Assembly: GCF_900090145.1 (NCBI RefSeq)
Contig: NZ_FMHI01000007.1
Location: forward strand, 124,001-188,000
Source: Streptomyces sp. WMMB 322
GTDB lineage: Bacteria > Actinomycetota > Actinomycetes > Streptomycetales > Streptomycetaceae
Direction of reading: 5' to 3'
Length of the DNA: 64,000 nt
A program made the position numbers and the translations under genes. Under the pieces are notes generated by a model, which had not been told where the DNA came from, did not search any database, and saw only the letters and a program-made list of their open reading frames with translations. Below are positions 28,900-38,808 of the stretch, piece after piece; the stretch's first letter is position 1; each line of letters opens with the position of its first letter.

Positions 28900-31800
28900 T
28901 CAACTCAGTCGCTGGCTGATGACCTTGGTCACGCCGTCGCCCTGCATCGAGACGCCGTACAGCGCGTCGGCGACCTCCATCGTGCGCTTCTGGTGCGTGA
29001 TCACGATGAGCTGGGAGCTGTCCTTGAGCTCCTCGATGAGGCCGATCAGCCGCTGAAGGTTGGTGTCGTCCAGCGCCGCCTCCACCTCGTCCATGACGTA
29101 GAAGGGGCTGGGCCGCGCCTTGAAGATCGACACCAGCAGCGCCACCGCCGTCAGCGACCGCTCGCCGCCGGAGAGCAGTGAGAGCCGCTTGACCTTCTTG
29201 CCGGGGGGCCGTGCCTCGACGTCGACGCCGGTGCTGAGCATGTTGTCCGGATCCGTCAGCACCAGACGGCCCTCGCCGCCCGGGAAGAGCCTCGAGAAGA
29301 CGCCCTCGAACTCCCGCGCCGTGTCGTAGTACGCCTCCGTGAAGACCTGTTCGACGCGCTCGTCGACCTCCTTCACCACCTGGAGCAGGTCCGCCCGGGT
29401 CTTCTTCAGGTCCTCGAGCTGCTCGCTCAGGAACTGATGCCGCTCCTCCAGCGCCGCGTACTCCTCCAGCGCCAGCGGATTGATCTTTCCCAGCTTCTGG
29501 TACGCGCGCTCCGCCGCCTTCAGCCGCTTCTCCTGCGCGGCCCGCACAAAGGGCACCGGCTTGTTGCGGGGATGCTCCGGGTCCTCGGGGAGTTCCTCGC
29601 CTTCCGCGGGCGGGGACGGCGGCACGAGCTGGTCCGGGCCGTAGTCGCTGATCAGGCCGGCAGGCTCGACGCCGAGCTCCTCCAGCGCCTTCGTCTCCAA
29701 CTGTTCGACCCGCATGCGCTTCTCGGCGCCCAGCACCTCGCCGCGGTGCATGGAGTCGGTCAGCTTGTCCAGTTCGTCCTTCAGTTCGCGGCCCGCGTTG
29801 CGCTCCGCGGCCAGGGCCCGCTCCCGCTCGCTCTTCGCCTGGCCGGCCGCCTCGCGCTCCTCGGCCGCCCGGCTCAGGGACGCCTCGACGTGTGCCAGCA
29901 GCTGCCGCGCCCCGGAGGCCACCGCCCCGGCGACCTCGGCCTCGTGCCGCATCCGCGCCCGCCGCCGCTCGGCACGTACGCGGGCCTCACGTTCCGCGCG
30001 GGCCGCGCGGTCGAGTGAATCCGCCCGCCCCGCGAGCGACTTGACGCGCTCCTCGTGCGTGCGCACCTGGAGCCGCGCCTCCATCTCCGTCTGGCGCGCG
30101 TTGGCCCCGTCGGCAGAGAGCCGGTCACGCAGGGAGGTGTCCGGCTCGACGTCCTCGCCCTGTTCGGCCTCCTCGGCGACGGCCAGCCGCTCCGCCAGCT
30201 CCTCGGCCTCCTCGTTCGCCTTGACGAGGGCCGCCTCGGCCTTCGCGACGGCCGAAGCGGTGCGCTCGGCCTCACCCGCGGCGCCGCGGGCCTGACCGCC
30301 CAGCGTTCCGAGCCGTCCGGCGATCTGCGACTTCTCCTTGTCGGCCGCGCTCCGCCGCGACCCCAGCTCCTCGACGAGTGCCGCGCACTCCCGGCGCCGC
30401 GCCTTCGCCCGCTCCTGCTCCTCGCTCAGCCCGGAGTGGCGGGCCGCCAGCTCCTCCAGCTCCGCCGCGGCCTCGTCCACGGCCGCCTGTGCCTCCAGGA
30501 GGCTGGGGGCACCGGCGGAGCCGCCCTGGGCGAAGTGGGCGCCCAGCACGTCGCCTTCGGCCGTCACCGCCACCGTGCCGGGCTGTTCCGCCACTGTCTG
30601 CTCGGCGTCCTCCAGCGTCCCCACGACCACCATGTCCCGCAGCAGCCTGTGCACGGACGGCATCAGCTCGGCGGGGGCCCGTACCAGTTGCGCGACCGGT
30701 GTCGGCCCGCCCTCGCCCCGCACGGCCGGCTCCGGCGCCGCCGCACCCATGGCGGAGGCGGGCGCGGAGCCGGACGTCGAGCCGGACGTCGAGCCGGACG
30801 AGGCGGGCGTGGAGGCGGGCGTGGAGGCGGGCGTGGGCGGCGCTGCGGAGCCCAGCAGCAGCGCCGCCCGGCCCGCGTCGTGCTTGCGCAGCAGCCGCAG
30901 CGCGTCCGCGGCGGTGGAGGTGTCGGCGACGGCGACCGCGTCGGCCGCGGCTCCCAGAGCCGCGGCGACCGGCACCTCGAACCCCGGTGTGACGCTCAGC
31001 AGTTCGGCCGCCGGGCCCAGCAGCCCGGTCAGCGCGTCCGTGGCGGACAGCAGCGCACCGGTGCCGTCCTTGCGGCGCAGGCCCAGCGCGAGAGCGTCGT
31101 GGCGTGCGGAGGTGGCAGCACGTTCCCGCTCGACGGTGGTGACGGCGTCACGGGCCGCGGAGAGCGCCGCCTCCGCGTCGGCGAGCTCACGCTTGGCGGC
31201 CTCGTGCTGCTCGGCCAGCTCGGTGTCACCCGCGTCGAGCCCCTCGACCTCCGCCTGGAGGGTCTCGTACTCCTCCTGCGCGGCGGCGGCGCGCTCCTGC
31301 GCCTCGTCCCGCGCGGACGTCAGCCTGTCGATCTCGGACTGCGCCGAAGCCGCCCGGCTGCGGGCCGCGTTCACCTGACCGTGCAGCCTCGCAAGGCCCT
31401 CGCGGCGGTCGGCGATGGCACGGGCCGCGTCCTTGAGGCGGCGCTCCTCCTCGTGCAGCTGCCTCTCCAGCTCGGCCCGGTGCGAGACGGTGTCGTCCAG
31501 TGCCCGTTCGGCCGCCTCCAGAGCGGCCTCCAGCTCCGCCTCCTGCTCGCGGATGCGGACCGCTTCCCGCTCCATGTCCTCCGGGTCGCGGCCTCGACGC
31601 TCCTCGACGGGCTCGGCCCCGGCATGCTGGACGCGCTGGTCCGCGAGCCCGATGGTGCCCCGCACCCGCTCGGCGAGCTGTGAGAGTTCGTACCAGGTCT
31701 GCTGGGCGCGCTCCAGACGCGGCGTCAGCATCCGCACCTGCGCTTCGAGCTCGGCCTCGCGCCGCAGCGCTTCCTTCAGCCGTGCCTCGACGGCGTCCTT

Positions 31801-32562
31801 GCGCTCCTTGAGCGCGGCCTCGTCGGCGATCTCCGATCTGAGCGCTTCCTTGAGGGTCACCAGGTCGTCCGCCAGCAACCGCAGCCTGGCGTCCCGCAGA
31901 TCGGCCTGGATGACCTGCGCCTTTCGCGCCACGGCGGCCTGACGGCCGAGCGGCTTGAGCTGGCGCCGCAGTTCGTCGGTCAGGTCCTGTACGCGCGCGA
32001 GGTTCGCCTGCATAGCGTCCAGCTTCCGCAGCGCCTTCTCCTTGCGCTTGCGGTGCTTGAGGACTCCCGCGGCCTCCTCGATGAAGGCGCGCCGCCCGTT
32101 CGGGTCGGCGTGCAGTACGCCGTCGAGCTGGCCCTGGCCGACGATGACGTGCATCTCCCGGCCGATGCCGGAGTCCGACAGCAGCTCCTGGACGTCCAGC
32201 AGCCGGCAGGTGTCCCCGTTGATCTGGTATTCGCTGCCGCCGTTGCGGAACATGATCCGCGTGATGGTGACCTCGGCGTAGTCGATGGGCAGCGCGCCGT
32301 CGGCGTTGTTGATGGTGAGGGAGACCTCGGCGCGGCCGAGCGGCGGCCGCCCGGTCGTACCGGCGAAGATGACGTCCTCCATCTTGCCGCCGCGCAACGA
32401 CTTGGCGCCCTGCTCCCCCATCACCCACGACAGGGCGTCCACGACATTGGACTTGCCGGAGCCGTTGGGACCTACGACGCAGGTGATGCCGGGCTCGAAG
32501 CGCAGCGTCGTGGCGGAGGCGAAGGACTTGAATCCCCGCAGTGTCAGGCTCTTGAGGTGCAC
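28900..32562 (-). CDS. smc: Chromosome segregation ATPase SMC
   Basis: Condensin ATPase of 1220 residues. N-terminal head with Walker A GPNGSGKSN and Q-loop region; coiled coils (about 165-505 and 680-1030); hinge near 510-670; C-terminal head with signature LLSGGERSLTAVALL and Walker B PFYVMDEVEAALDD. GTG at 32562 opens the standard HLKSLTLRGFKSF. The hinge contains an unusual Pro/Ala/Ser/Thr/Gly-rich insert encoded by 12-bp repeats (30767-30838), which partly explains the extra length over about 1190 in relatives. It functions with ScpA/ScpB, encoded elsewhere. Confidence 0.97.
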   Translation of the reverse strand: MHLKSLTLRGFKSFASATTLRFEPGITCVVGPNGSGKSNVVDALSWVMGEQGAKSLRGGKMEDVIFAGTTGRPPLGRAEVSLTINNADGALPIDYAEVTITRIMFRNGGSEYQINGDTCRLLDVQELLSDSGIGREMHVIVGQGQLDGVLHADPNGRRAFIEEAAGVLKHRKRKEKALRKLDAMQANLARVQDLTDELRRQLKPLGRQAAVARKAQVIQADLRDARLRLLADDLVTLKEALRSEIADEAALKERKDAVEARLKEALRREAELEAQVRMLTPRLERAQQTWYELSQLAERVRGTIGLADQRVQHAGAEPVEERRGRDPEDMEREAVRIREQEAELEAALEAAERALDDTVSHRAELERQLHEEERRLKDAARAIADRREGLARLHGQVNAARSRAASAQSEIDRLTSARDEAQERAAAAQEEYETLQAEVEGLDAGDTELAEQHEAAKRELADAEAALSAARDAVTTVERERAATSARHDALALGLRRKDGTGALLSATDALTGLLGPAAELLSVTPGFEVPVAAALGAAADAVAVADTSTAADALRLLRKHDAGRAALLLGSAAPPTPASTPASTPASSGSTSGSTSGSAPASAMGAAAPEPAVRGEGGPTPVAQLVRAPAELMPSVHRLLRDMVVVGTLEDAEQTVAEQPGTVAVTAEGDVLGAHFAQGGSAGAPSLLEAQAAVDEAAAELEELAARHSGLSEEQERAKARRRECAALVEELGSRRSAADKEKSQIAGRLGTLGGQARGAAGEAERTASAVAKAEAALVKANEEAEELAERLAVAEEAEQGEDVEPDTSLRDRLSADGANARQTEMEARLQVRTHEERVKSLAGRADSLDRAARAEREARVRAERRRARMRHEAEVAGAVASGARQLLAHVEASLSRAAEEREAAGQAKSERERALAAERNAGRELKDELDKLTDSMHRGEVLGAEKRMRVEQLETKALEELGVEPAGLISDYGPDQLVPPSPPAEGEELPEDPEHPRNKPVPFVRAAQEKRLKAAERAYQKLGKINPLALEEYAALEERHQFLSEQLEDLKKTRADLLQVVKEVDERVEQVFTEAYYDTAREFEGVFSRLFPGGEGRLVLTDPDNMLSTGVDVEARPPGKKVKRLSLLSGGERSLTAVALLVSIFKARPSPFYVMDEVEAALDDTNLQRLIGLIEELKDSSQLIVITHQKRTMEVADALYGVSMQGDGVTKVISQRLS
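30767..30838. repeat. In-frame 12-bp minisatellite inside the smc hinge
   Basis: GAGCCGGACGTC occurs twice and a third near-copy follows (GAGCCGGACGAG); then GCGGGCGTGGAG and variants repeat about three times. Each unit is 12 bp, so the frame is kept and the protein gains four-residue units (TSGS, TPAS). Repeat number may vary between strains. Confidence 0.8.
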
Positions 32563-32817
32563 GCCGTCGGACTCTAGTCCACTCGGCGACCCCGCCCGTC
32601 CGGGACTGCCACGGAGCGCGGCGAACTCCCGGCGTTCCTTTCGGTTTCACCATGTGAGGCGTGGGGCACATCAGTCGGTAAGCGCAGCGCCCAACAGCCC
32701 ACGCCACACGATGAGGTGGAGGAAGCACCACCCGGAAACAACGAAGGGACGCCGAAGCGTCCCTCGCGGATTTCATGAGCGGCAGGCTGCACGCCGGCCC
32801 GGCCCGGAGCAGTCAGG

Positions 32818-33030
32818 TCAGGTCAGCGCAGGCTCTGCCTGGTGTACGTCGATGTCGATGCCTTCGAGCATCGAGTCCTGATGCCGTGCGGCAGCCGACA
32901 GAGCGTCGTTCTCGGCCTGCATCCGTACAAGTTCGGATTCCAGGTCCTGGACACGCTGCTGCAGCCGTCGCATCTCGGCGAGGACTCGGGGGTCGGAGCC
33001 GCCGACGTAACCGAGAAGCGCCTTTGCCAT
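32818..33030 (-). CDS. Conserved small coiled-coil protein, unknown function
   Basis: Protein of 70 residues starting AKALLGYVGGSDPRVLAEM after the ATG at 33030 and continuing as a heptad-like helix (LQQRVQDLESELVRMQAENDAL), with an acidic tail. GGAGG lies 10 bases upstream. I recall near-identical small proteins in many streptomycetes but no assigned function. The strong heptads suggest dimerisation. It lies between acyP and smc on the same strand. Confidence 0.75.
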   Translation of the reverse strand: MAKALLGYVGGSDPRVLAEMRRLQQRVQDLESELVRMQAENDALSAAARHQDSMLEGIDIDVHQAEPALT

Positions 33031-33333
33031 GATCGATGGTCCTCCACACTGAGTGACCAACCCGAGTGGTGGCTGGTCGTGAGGGAAATTTCGCGCCCGC
33101 TGTACCACTTCTGAACTTGTTTTTCCGGATCAAACAGTCCGGTTGCGGGGGACTTCAAGCTTCTCACCAAATGGTTTGACGGTCAACACGATCACGCCCC
33201 GCGGCCCTGGGCGGCCCTTGCTCGACGGCGTACATGCGCCGGAGGCGGCGGCCCGCGGGGGGCGTAATGATCACTCTCCACCACTCGTTGCGGCAGCTTT
33301 GCATGGTCAGACGCGAATGGCAACCGGTTTGGA
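33031..33333. other. Intergenic stretch without identified features
   Basis: The 303 bp between the small coiled-coil gene and acyP include relatively AT-rich sequence upstream of the former (33090-33190), so a promoter is likely there, but I see no convincing hexamer pair, coding frame or strong hairpin. Confidence 0.5.
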
Positions 33334-33654
33334 TCATCGAATGACGAAGCCGGTGTAGCCTCCGCGCGGCCGGCCCCAGATCTCGGTGACGCCGTCGACC
33401 TTCCCGGGCGTGTCGTCGGAGCGCAGCCACTCCAGCAGCGCTTCGCCCTGGAGCCGCCCTCCCTCGGCGACGACCTGGACCCGTCCGTCACCGAGGTTGA
33501 CCACGAAGCCCTCGAGACCCCCTATGCGCAGAGCGGCCGCACGCGTGAACCAGCGGAAGCCGACGCCCTGGACCCGGCCGCGCACCCAGGCCGTCATGCG
33601 CACCGTTGTTACTGACGAGTCATTGTCATCCGGCTTCGTATTACCCGAAGTCAT
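33334..33654 (-). CDS. acyP: Acylphosphatase
   Basis: Small enzyme hydrolysing carboxyl-phosphate bonds. The active-site signature [15 protein letters not shown] carries the phosphate-binding Arg, and the catalytic Asn is in [25 protein letters not shown] ends the ferredoxin-like fold. The product is 106 residues from the ATG at 33654. The domain begins near residue 20, so the true start could be further in (for example the GTG just before MTAWVRG). The Shine-Dalgarno is poor for all options. Confidence 0.92.
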   Translation of the reverse strand: MTSGNTKPDDNDSSVTTVRMTAWVRGRVQGVGFRWFTRAAALRIGGLEGFVVNLGDGRVQVVAEGGRLQGEALLEWLRSDDTPGKVDGVTEIWGRPRGGYTGFVIR

Positions 33655-33784
33655 GGCCGCACGCTATCCGGACATTTCCTCGGTCGGCACATGCGCCCCG
33701 TCTGTCATGGCGTAAAGTCCCGCCCACCAAGCTTCACTCGATCGGATGAGGCTTTGAAAGCCGAACACGTGAGGACTTTCTGAG

Positions 33785-34759
33785 ATGGGCCGTCACAGAC
33801 GTGTCTCCCACGCTCCCGGTCCGGTCGTCACTTACGACATGGGACCTCGGCAGCGCTCCTCGCACCGTAGGCCGGCACCCCCGGTTGTACAGCGGGGCGG
33901 GCTCTCGGCACGGGCCGGGATTCTGGGAGCGTCAGCGGCGATGGCAATGGGCGCGGTGGCCGTCGCTTCCACAGTGCTTCCCAGCCCGGGAGGCGCTGCT
34001 GGTACGCAGTACAGCGATGTCCAGGCGGGTGGTGGTCCTCCCGACCAGTCGTCCAAGCCCAACGTGCCCGCCCCCGAAGGCGGTTCGGACCCGATCGGCG
34101 ACGGCGGCCCCGAGGGCGGAAACGTGCCCCCGGACCCCTCGCAGCCCGGCGGCGGGAACCAGGACCCGGGTCAGACGCAGCCTGCCGAGCCGGGTGGCGG
34201 GAACGGCCAGGGCAGCGGCGAGACGGGCAACGGCGACGGCAACGGCGGCTCCAGCGGGAACGGCCAGGGCAACGGCAACGGCGGCTCCGGCGGGAACGGC
34301 CAGGGCAACGGGAACGGCCAGGGCAACGGCAGCGGCGGTGGCTCCGGCAACTCCGGCGGGTCGTCGGGCGGCCTGAGCCAGACCGAGCAGGACGAGGCCC
34401 AGGTCCTGGCGCTGGTCAACGAAGAGCGCGAGGACGCGGGCTGCAAGCCGGTCAAGGCCAGCAGCAAACTCGCGGAGCTGGCCGGGGACTTCAGCCGCAG
34501 CATGGCGATCGAGGGCTTCTTCAGCCACCTCGGCCCCGACGGATCGAGCCCCTGGGACCGCGCCGAGGACCTCGGCATCCTGGACCTGGGCGGCGAGAAC
34601 ATCGCCCGCGGCCAGGAGAGCCCCGAGGAAGTGGTGGAGGACTGGATGCGCAGCCCCTCGCACCGCGCGAACATCCTCAACTGCGAATACCGCACGATGG
34701 GCGTCGGCGAATACGTCGACGAAGACGGACCCTGGTGGACGCAGGACTTCGGTTACTGA
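33785..34759 (+). CDS. Secreted CAP-domain protein
   Basis: Exported protein of 324 residues. A basic N-terminus and hydrophobic segment (about 43-65, GILGASAAMAMGAVAVAS) form a signal peptide or anchor. A long Gly/Asn/Gln/Pro linker (about 75-195) with repeated GNGQGN units follows. The C-terminal CAP/SCP domain (about 200-324) has ALVNEEREDAGCKPV, the family His in GFFSHLGPDG, GENIARGQ, WMRSPSHRANILN and WWTQDFGY. Two cysteines could form one disulfide. Such proteins are extracellular, sometimes peptidase-like, but no activity is established for this group. ATG at 33785 follows a GAGG at about 10 bases. Confidence 0.86.
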   Translation: MGRHRRVSHAPGPVVTYDMGPRQRSSHRRPAPPVVQRGGLSARAGILGASAAMAMGAVAVASTVLPSPGGAAGTQYSDVQAGGGPPDQSSKPNVPAPEGGSDPIGDGGPEGGNVPPDPSQPGGGNQDPGQTQPAEPGGGNGQGSGETGNGDGNGGSSGNGQGNGNGGSGGNGQGNGNGQGNGSGGGSGNSGGSSGGLSQTEQDEAQVLALVNEEREDAGCKPVKASSKLAELAGDFSRSMAIEGFFSHLGPDGSSPWDRAEDLGILDLGGENIARGQESPEEVVEDWMRSPSHRANILNCEYRTMGVGEYVDEDGPWWTQDFGY

Positions 34760-34776
34760 GCACCGCAGCACACTTG

Positions 34777-34810
34777 GGAGCCCCGACAGGTCATGGCCTG
34801 CCGGGGCTCC
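34777..34810. terminator. Hairpin between the CAP gene and mutM
   Basis: GGAGCCCCG and CGGGGCTCC pair, then one mismatch, then CAGG with CCTG around a 6-base loop. It sits between two convergent stops (34759 and 34827), so it probably serves both. Confidence 0.78.
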
Positions 34811-34826
34811 GCCCTTGCCGGTCCGG

Positions 34827-35744
34827 TCACCGGGGACCGATCCGCTTCCCCGCACGTCCCGGCGGCACGGGCACTGTGGGGCGCGGGCGAGGCGGGGGCT
34901 GGCACCTCGGGCAGTAGTAGCTGGAGCGGTTCATCCAGGGGCGGCGGCGCACAGAGGCGCCACAGCGCCGGCAGGGCTCGCCCTCACGCCCGTAGGCGTC
35001 GAGAGAGCGCTCGAAGTAGCCGGACTCCCCGTTGACGTTGACGTAGAGACTGTCGAAGCTCGTACCGCCGGCGGCGAGCGCGGCGTTCATGACGTCGCGG
35101 ACGTGGCCCAGCAGCTCGGTGGTGCGGGGCCGCGTCAGCGACGCCGTGGGCCGTTCGTAGTGGAGCCTGGCCCGCCACAGTGCCTCGTCGGCGTAGATGT
35201 TGCCCACCCCGCTGATCAGCGACTGATCGAGCAGGGCCCGCTTGATGGTCGTACGGCGGCGGCGCAGGGCGCCGTGGAAGGCCCGCTCGTCGAAGAGCGG
35301 GTCGAGCGGATCACGGGCGATGTGCGCGATCACGTCGGGCAGCGCACCGGATTCCGGGACGACGGACTCGGGATGCAGGGACAGACCGCCGAAGGTGCGC
35401 TGGTCGACGAAGCGCAGCTCGCCCGCCTCCGGGTTCTCGAAGGTGATGCGGATGCGCAGGTGCTTCTCGTCCGGAGCGTCGGCGGGCTGGATGAGGAGCT
35501 GCCCGCTCATGCCGAGGTGGGCGAGCACACAGACGCCGGGGTCCAGGGGCAGCCACAGATACTTGCCGCGGCGCCGGGCGGGCCCGAAGCGGTGTCCGCG
35601 CAGCCGGGCCGCGAAATCCTCCGCGCCCGCCACGTGCCGCCGCACGGCACGGGGGTGAAGCACCTCGACGCCCGTGATCGTCCGGCCGCTCGCCCAGCGC
35701 TCCAGGCCGCGGCGCACCACTTCGACCTCGGGCAGCTCGGGCAC
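34827..35744 (-). CDS. mutM: Formamidopyrimidine-DNA glycosylase
   Basis: Base-excision enzyme removing 8-oxoguanine, with AP-lyase activity. The product is 305 residues from the GTG at 35744, fixed by [16 protein letters not shown] (catalytic Pro2 and Glu3) and by AGGAGAAG just upstream. [14 protein letters not shown] is the H2TH region and the C-terminal zinc finger is [24 protein letters not shown]. The tail of 20 residues is Pro/Arg-rich. It follows rnc in the conserved rpmF-rnc-mutM order. Confidence 0.96.
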   Translation of the reverse strand: MPELPEVEVVRRGLERWASGRTITGVEVLHPRAVRRHVAGAEDFAARLRGHRFGPARRRGKYLWLPLDPGVCVLAHLGMSGQLLIQPADAPDEKHLRIRITFENPEAGELRFVDQRTFGGLSLHPESVVPESGALPDVIAHIARDPLDPLFDERAFHGALRRRRTTIKRALLDQSLISGVGNIYADEALWRARLHYERPTASLTRPRTTELLGHVRDVMNAALAAGGTSFDSLYVNVNGESGYFERSLDAYGREGEPCRRCGASVRRRPWMNRSSYYCPRCQPPPRPRPTVPVPPGRAGKRIGPR

Positions 35745-35820
35745 GCTTCTCCTCACATGGAACAGTGACGCGACGGCCCGGCCGGGACCCGCGCGAGGCG
35801 GGGCGGCCGGGCCGGTCTCG

Positions 35821-36654
35821 TCAGACGCCCTGGGACGGGGCCCTGGTGCCGGACGGGGTCTCCGGTCCGGAGGACGACGAGTCGTCGCCGGCCGTGGCCT
35901 CGCGGATGGCCCGCCAGGCCGTCTCCGCCGCCTGCTGTTCCGCTTCCTTCTTGCTGCGGCCGGTGCCGGTGCCGTACGCGACACCACCGACGCGGGCAGC
36001 AGCCGTGAAGATCTTCTCGTGGTCGGGGCCGGTCTCCGTGACCAGGTACTCCGGAACACCCAGCCCCTCGGCCGCGGTGAGCTCCTGGAGGCTGGTCTTC
36101 CAGTCCAGGCCGGCGCCGAGGTTCGAGGACTGCTCGATCAGCGGGTCGAAGAGCCGGTGGATGAGCTCACCCGCCGCCTCCAGGCCCTTGTCCAGGTAGA
36201 CCGCGCCGATCACGGCCTCCAGGGTGTCGGCCAGGATGGAGGCCTTGTCACGGCCTCCCGTGCCCTCCTCGCCCCGGCCGAGGCGGATGAAGGCCCCCAG
36301 TTCCAGCTCCCGGGCCACCTTGGCCAGGGCGCGGGAGTTGACCACGGCGGCGCGCAGCTTGGCGAGCTGGCCCTCCGCGAGGTCGGGGTGGAGGCGGTAG
36401 AGCGTGTCGGTGACGACCAGGCCGAGGACGGAGTCGCCGAGGAATTCGAGGCGTTCGTTGGTCGGCAGTCCGCCGTTCTCGTACGCGTAGGAGCGGTGGG
36501 TCAGCGCACGCACCAGAAGGGCGGGCTCGAGCCGGTACTCGAGCCGCCCTTCCAGAATCGCGTGGGACGAGGCCTCATCCACCAGATCCGCCGCTGCCGC
36601 CCGGTGCGTTCCTCCGCGGCGGTCAGCGCTTCCATGTGCCGGAGCGTCTGACAT
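35821..36654 (-). CDS. rnc: Ribonuclease III
   Basis: Double-strand-specific endoribonuclease of 277 residues (AbsB in S. coelicolor, where it affects antibiotic production). The catalytic signature [16 protein letters not shown] and the acidic [13 protein letters not shown] are present, followed by the dsRNA-binding domain ([14 protein letters not shown] ... [16 protein letters not shown]). The N-terminus and C-terminus are low-complexity extensions. I chose the ATG at 36654; a GTG at 36666, directly after rpmF, is also possible. Same operon as rpmF and mutM. Confidence 0.95.
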   Translation of the reverse strand: MSDAPAHGSADRRGGTHRAAAADLVDEASSHAILEGRLEYRLEPALLVRALTHRSYAYENGGLPTNERLEFLGDSVLGLVVTDTLYRLHPDLAEGQLAKLRAAVVNSRALAKVARELELGAFIRLGRGEEGTGGRDKASILADTLEAVIGAVYLDKGLEAAGELIHRLFDPLIEQSSNLGAGLDWKTSLQELTAAEGLGVPEYLVTETGPDHEKIFTAAARVGGVAYGTGTGRSKKEAEQQAAETAWRAIREATAGDDSSSSGPETPSGTRAPSQGV

Positions 36655-36673
36655 GGAGCCTGTCACCAGCCGA

Positions 36674-36847
36674 TCAGACCTCGAGGACCTGTCGCTTGTT
36701 GTAGGTGCCGCAGTTCGGGCACGCGATGTGCTGCTGCTTGGGCTCCTGGCAGCGCTCGCACTTCACCAGGGTGGGGACCGCAGCCTTCCACTGCGACCGG
36801 CGGTGGCGCGTGTTGCTGCGCGACATCTTCCGCTTCGGAACAGCCAC
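36674..36847 (-). CDS. rpmF: 50S ribosomal protein L32
   Basis: Protein of 57 residues beginning [19 protein letters not shown] after a GTG at 36847, with the zinc-ribbon cysteines CERC and CPNC and ending NKRQVLEV. The length is normal for actinobacterial L32 of the zinc-binding type. It starts 2 bp after the DUF177 gene, so the two are co-translated, the widespread DUF177-rpmF arrangement. Confidence 0.96.
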   Translation of the reverse strand: MAVPKRKMSRSNTRHRRSQWKAAVPTLVKCERCQEPKQQHIACPNCGTYNKRQVLEV

Positions 36848-36849
36848 GG

Positions 36850-37503
36850 CTACTTCTCCTGTGTGTCATCCCCGGCTTCGCGGGGCGCGTCCTTCTCGCC
36901 GTCCTTCATGGTTTCGGCGAGTCCCTGCAGTGCCGCCCAACGGATGTCGACGGCGTCTTCGTGATCGTGTTCCGGGTCGTCCGCCAGACGTGCGCCGCAC
37001 GTGGCACACAGCCCGGGGCAGTCTTCCCGGCACACCGGCTGCAGCGGCAGTGACAGCACCACCGCGTCCCGCAGCACGGGCTCGAGGTCGAAATAGTCGC
37101 CCTCGATGGAGAACGTCTCCTCCTCCTCGGCGTCGTCGCCGGTGTCCGCGCCTGGGCGGCTCCGGTCGTCGGCGTCGGGGTAGGAGAACAACTCCTGGAA
37201 ATCCGCCTCGCATTCCTGCTCGAGCGGCTCCAGACACCTTACGCACTCCCCCTTGAGCGGTGCACGGGCGGTGCCCGTGACGAGCACCCCCTCCATGACC
37301 GACTCCAGACGGAGGTCAAGCTCGATCGTCGCGTCGTCAGGCACCCCGAGGACCTCTACGCCGAGGTCTCCGGGAGACTTCACCGTGCGGGACAGCTGCT
37401 TCATCGCGCCGGGCCGGCGCCCCAGCTCCCGTGTGTCGAACACGAGGGGGGCTCGGGGGTCGAGGCGGGCGTTCAGGGCTTCCTGCTTTCTACGGTGTGG
37501 CAC
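36850..37503 (-). CDS. DUF177 (YceD) family protein
   Basis: Protein of 217 residues, linked throughout bacteria to rpmF; YceD/DUF177 is implicated in 23S rRNA accumulation. [21 protein letters not shown] opens the domain, and four cysteines ([14 protein letters not shown], then [15 protein letters not shown]) match the family. There is an acidic insertion in the middle. The GTG at 37503 is the only start I find before the conserved region, which begins about 9 residues in. Confidence 0.88.
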   Translation of the reverse strand: MPHRRKQEALNARLDPRAPLVFDTRELGRRPGAMKQLSRTVKSPGDLGVEVLGVPDDATIELDLRLESVMEGVLVTGTARAPLKGECVRCLEPLEQECEADFQELFSYPDADDRSRPGADTGDDAEEEETFSIEGDYFDLEPVLRDAVVLSLPLQPVCREDCPGLCATCGARLADDPEHDHEDAVDIRWAALQGLAETMKDGEKDAPREAGDDTQEK

Positions 37504-37607
37504 CGCCCGGCCGTTGGCTCCGGGCAGCAGTCATCGCCATGTGCGCGTGACCGAAGAGCCAGGATACTGGACCGTCCCGCCTCCGCCCAATCGAGTCCCG
37601 GCCGGTA

Positions 37608-38738
37608 TCAGCCACCCTGCCCGTAGCCCGGGCCGTGGCCGTGACCCTGGCCGTGGCGGGCCTCGTACTCGCGGACCTGGTCCAGGTCGATCATGCTCGT
37701 GTCGAAGAAGCTGGTCTCCTCGAGCTGGGGCTGCCCGCCCTGCATCTCCTGGTGGGCCTGCGGGTGGCCGGGGTAGTGCTGGTTCTGGCTCTGGTCCTGG
37801 GGGAAGTGGGCCTGCTGCGCGTAGTACGGGTCCTGCTGCTGTCCGTAGTACGCGTACTGCTGCTGGTAGGCGTAGGCGTCCTGGCCCCCGTAGTACGCAT
37901 CCTGCTGCGCGTGCGCCGCGTACGGGTCGGCGGCGGCGACGGGCTGGTAGGCGGGCTGTGCGGGGGCGGCCGGAGCCGGGACGGCGGGCGTCGTCGCGGA
38001 CCGGGGCTCACCGGCGGAGGCCAGGCCGGCCATGTAGTCGGCGTCGCTGGTGTGGATGTCCTGCCCGGCCGCGTCCTGCGCGGCCATGTGGGCACCGAGT
38101 TCGTCGGACGGACGGTGTCCCAGGAGCTTGGAGCGGCCCCTGCCCACCGCCTCCAGCGTCTTCGCGAGCACCGCCGAGACCGAACCCAGCCTGGCGTCGA
38201 CGTAGTTGTCCGCGCGCTCCCGCAACTCCTGCGGGTCGGAGGAGCGTTCCGGGGCGTCCTCGGCGTACTCCTCGTTCCACTCCTCCGAACCCGGCCCGCT
38301 GCCCAGCAGCTTCTCGCGGCCCCGCTCGACGGAGCCGATGGTCTTGCTGAGCACGACCTCGAAGTTGGCGAGTTTGCTGTCGACGTAGTCGTCCGCCTCG
38401 GCCCGGATCTCCGCGGCCTCCTGCCGGGCCTGGGTCAGGACCTGTTCGGCCTCGGCCTGCGCCTGGCGGACGATCTCCGTGCCGGAGACCAGTGAGCCGC
38501 GCTCGGCGTGCCCCGACTCGATGATCCGCTGCGCCTCGGCTTGGGCCTCGGCGACCATCTGCTCGCGCCCTCCGAGCAGTTCCTCGGCCTGTGCGAGCGA
38601 TCCGGGCAGCGCCTGGCGCACTTCTTCCAGCATGGCGAGCAGTTCGGCCCGGTTCACCACGCAGGAGGCCGACATGGGCATCGCGCGAGCGCTGTCCACC
38701 GCCGTCACGATCTCGTCGAGTTTCTGCTGAACGTCCAC
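37608..38738 (-). CDS. DivIVA/ATP-synthase-B-like coiled-coil protein
   Basis: Protein of 376 residues. Residues 1-35 resemble the N-terminal crossover of small DivIVA-like proteins (LDEIVTAVDSARAMPMSASCVVNRAELLAML). Residues 35-150 are a long coiled coil (AEAQAEAQRIIESGHAERG, QARQEAAEIRAEADDYVDSKL). A second helical repeat follows (ADNYVDARLGSVSAVLAKTLEAVGRGRSKLLG), which echoes the first (ADDYVDSKLANFEVVLSKTIGSVERGREKLLG), an internal duplication. The C-terminal 130 residues are rich in Gln, Tyr and Ala. A role in polar growth or cell-wall scaffolding is only inferred. The start (GTG 38738) has no clear Shine-Dalgarno. Confidence 0.7.
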   Translation of the reverse strand: MDVQQKLDEIVTAVDSARAMPMSASCVVNRAELLAMLEEVRQALPGSLAQAEELLGGREQMVAEAQAEAQRIIESGHAERGSLVSGTEIVRQAQAEAEQVLTQARQEAAEIRAEADDYVDSKLANFEVVLSKTIGSVERGREKLLGSGPGSEEWNEEYAEDAPERSSDPQELRERADNYVDARLGSVSAVLAKTLEAVGRGRSKLLGHRPSDELGAHMAAQDAAGQDIHTSDADYMAGLASAGEPRSATTPAVPAPAAPAQPAYQPVAAADPYAAHAQQDAYYGGQDAYAYQQQYAYYGQQQDPYYAQQAHFPQDQSQNQHYPGHPQAHQEMQGGQPQLEETSFFDTSMIDLDQVREYEARHGQGHGHGPGYGQGG

Positions 38739-38808
38739 GGAAGCGACTGTACGGCCAGTCGCACTCAACTCGACAGCCGATGCCCCGACTCGGCCCCTTC
38801 CGGCAGGC

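Noticed and set aside
25853..29056. Plus-strand open frame of 1067 codons across ftsY, glcP and the smc end
   Set aside because: Low-complexity Ser/Arg/Asp composition, antisense to conserved genes.
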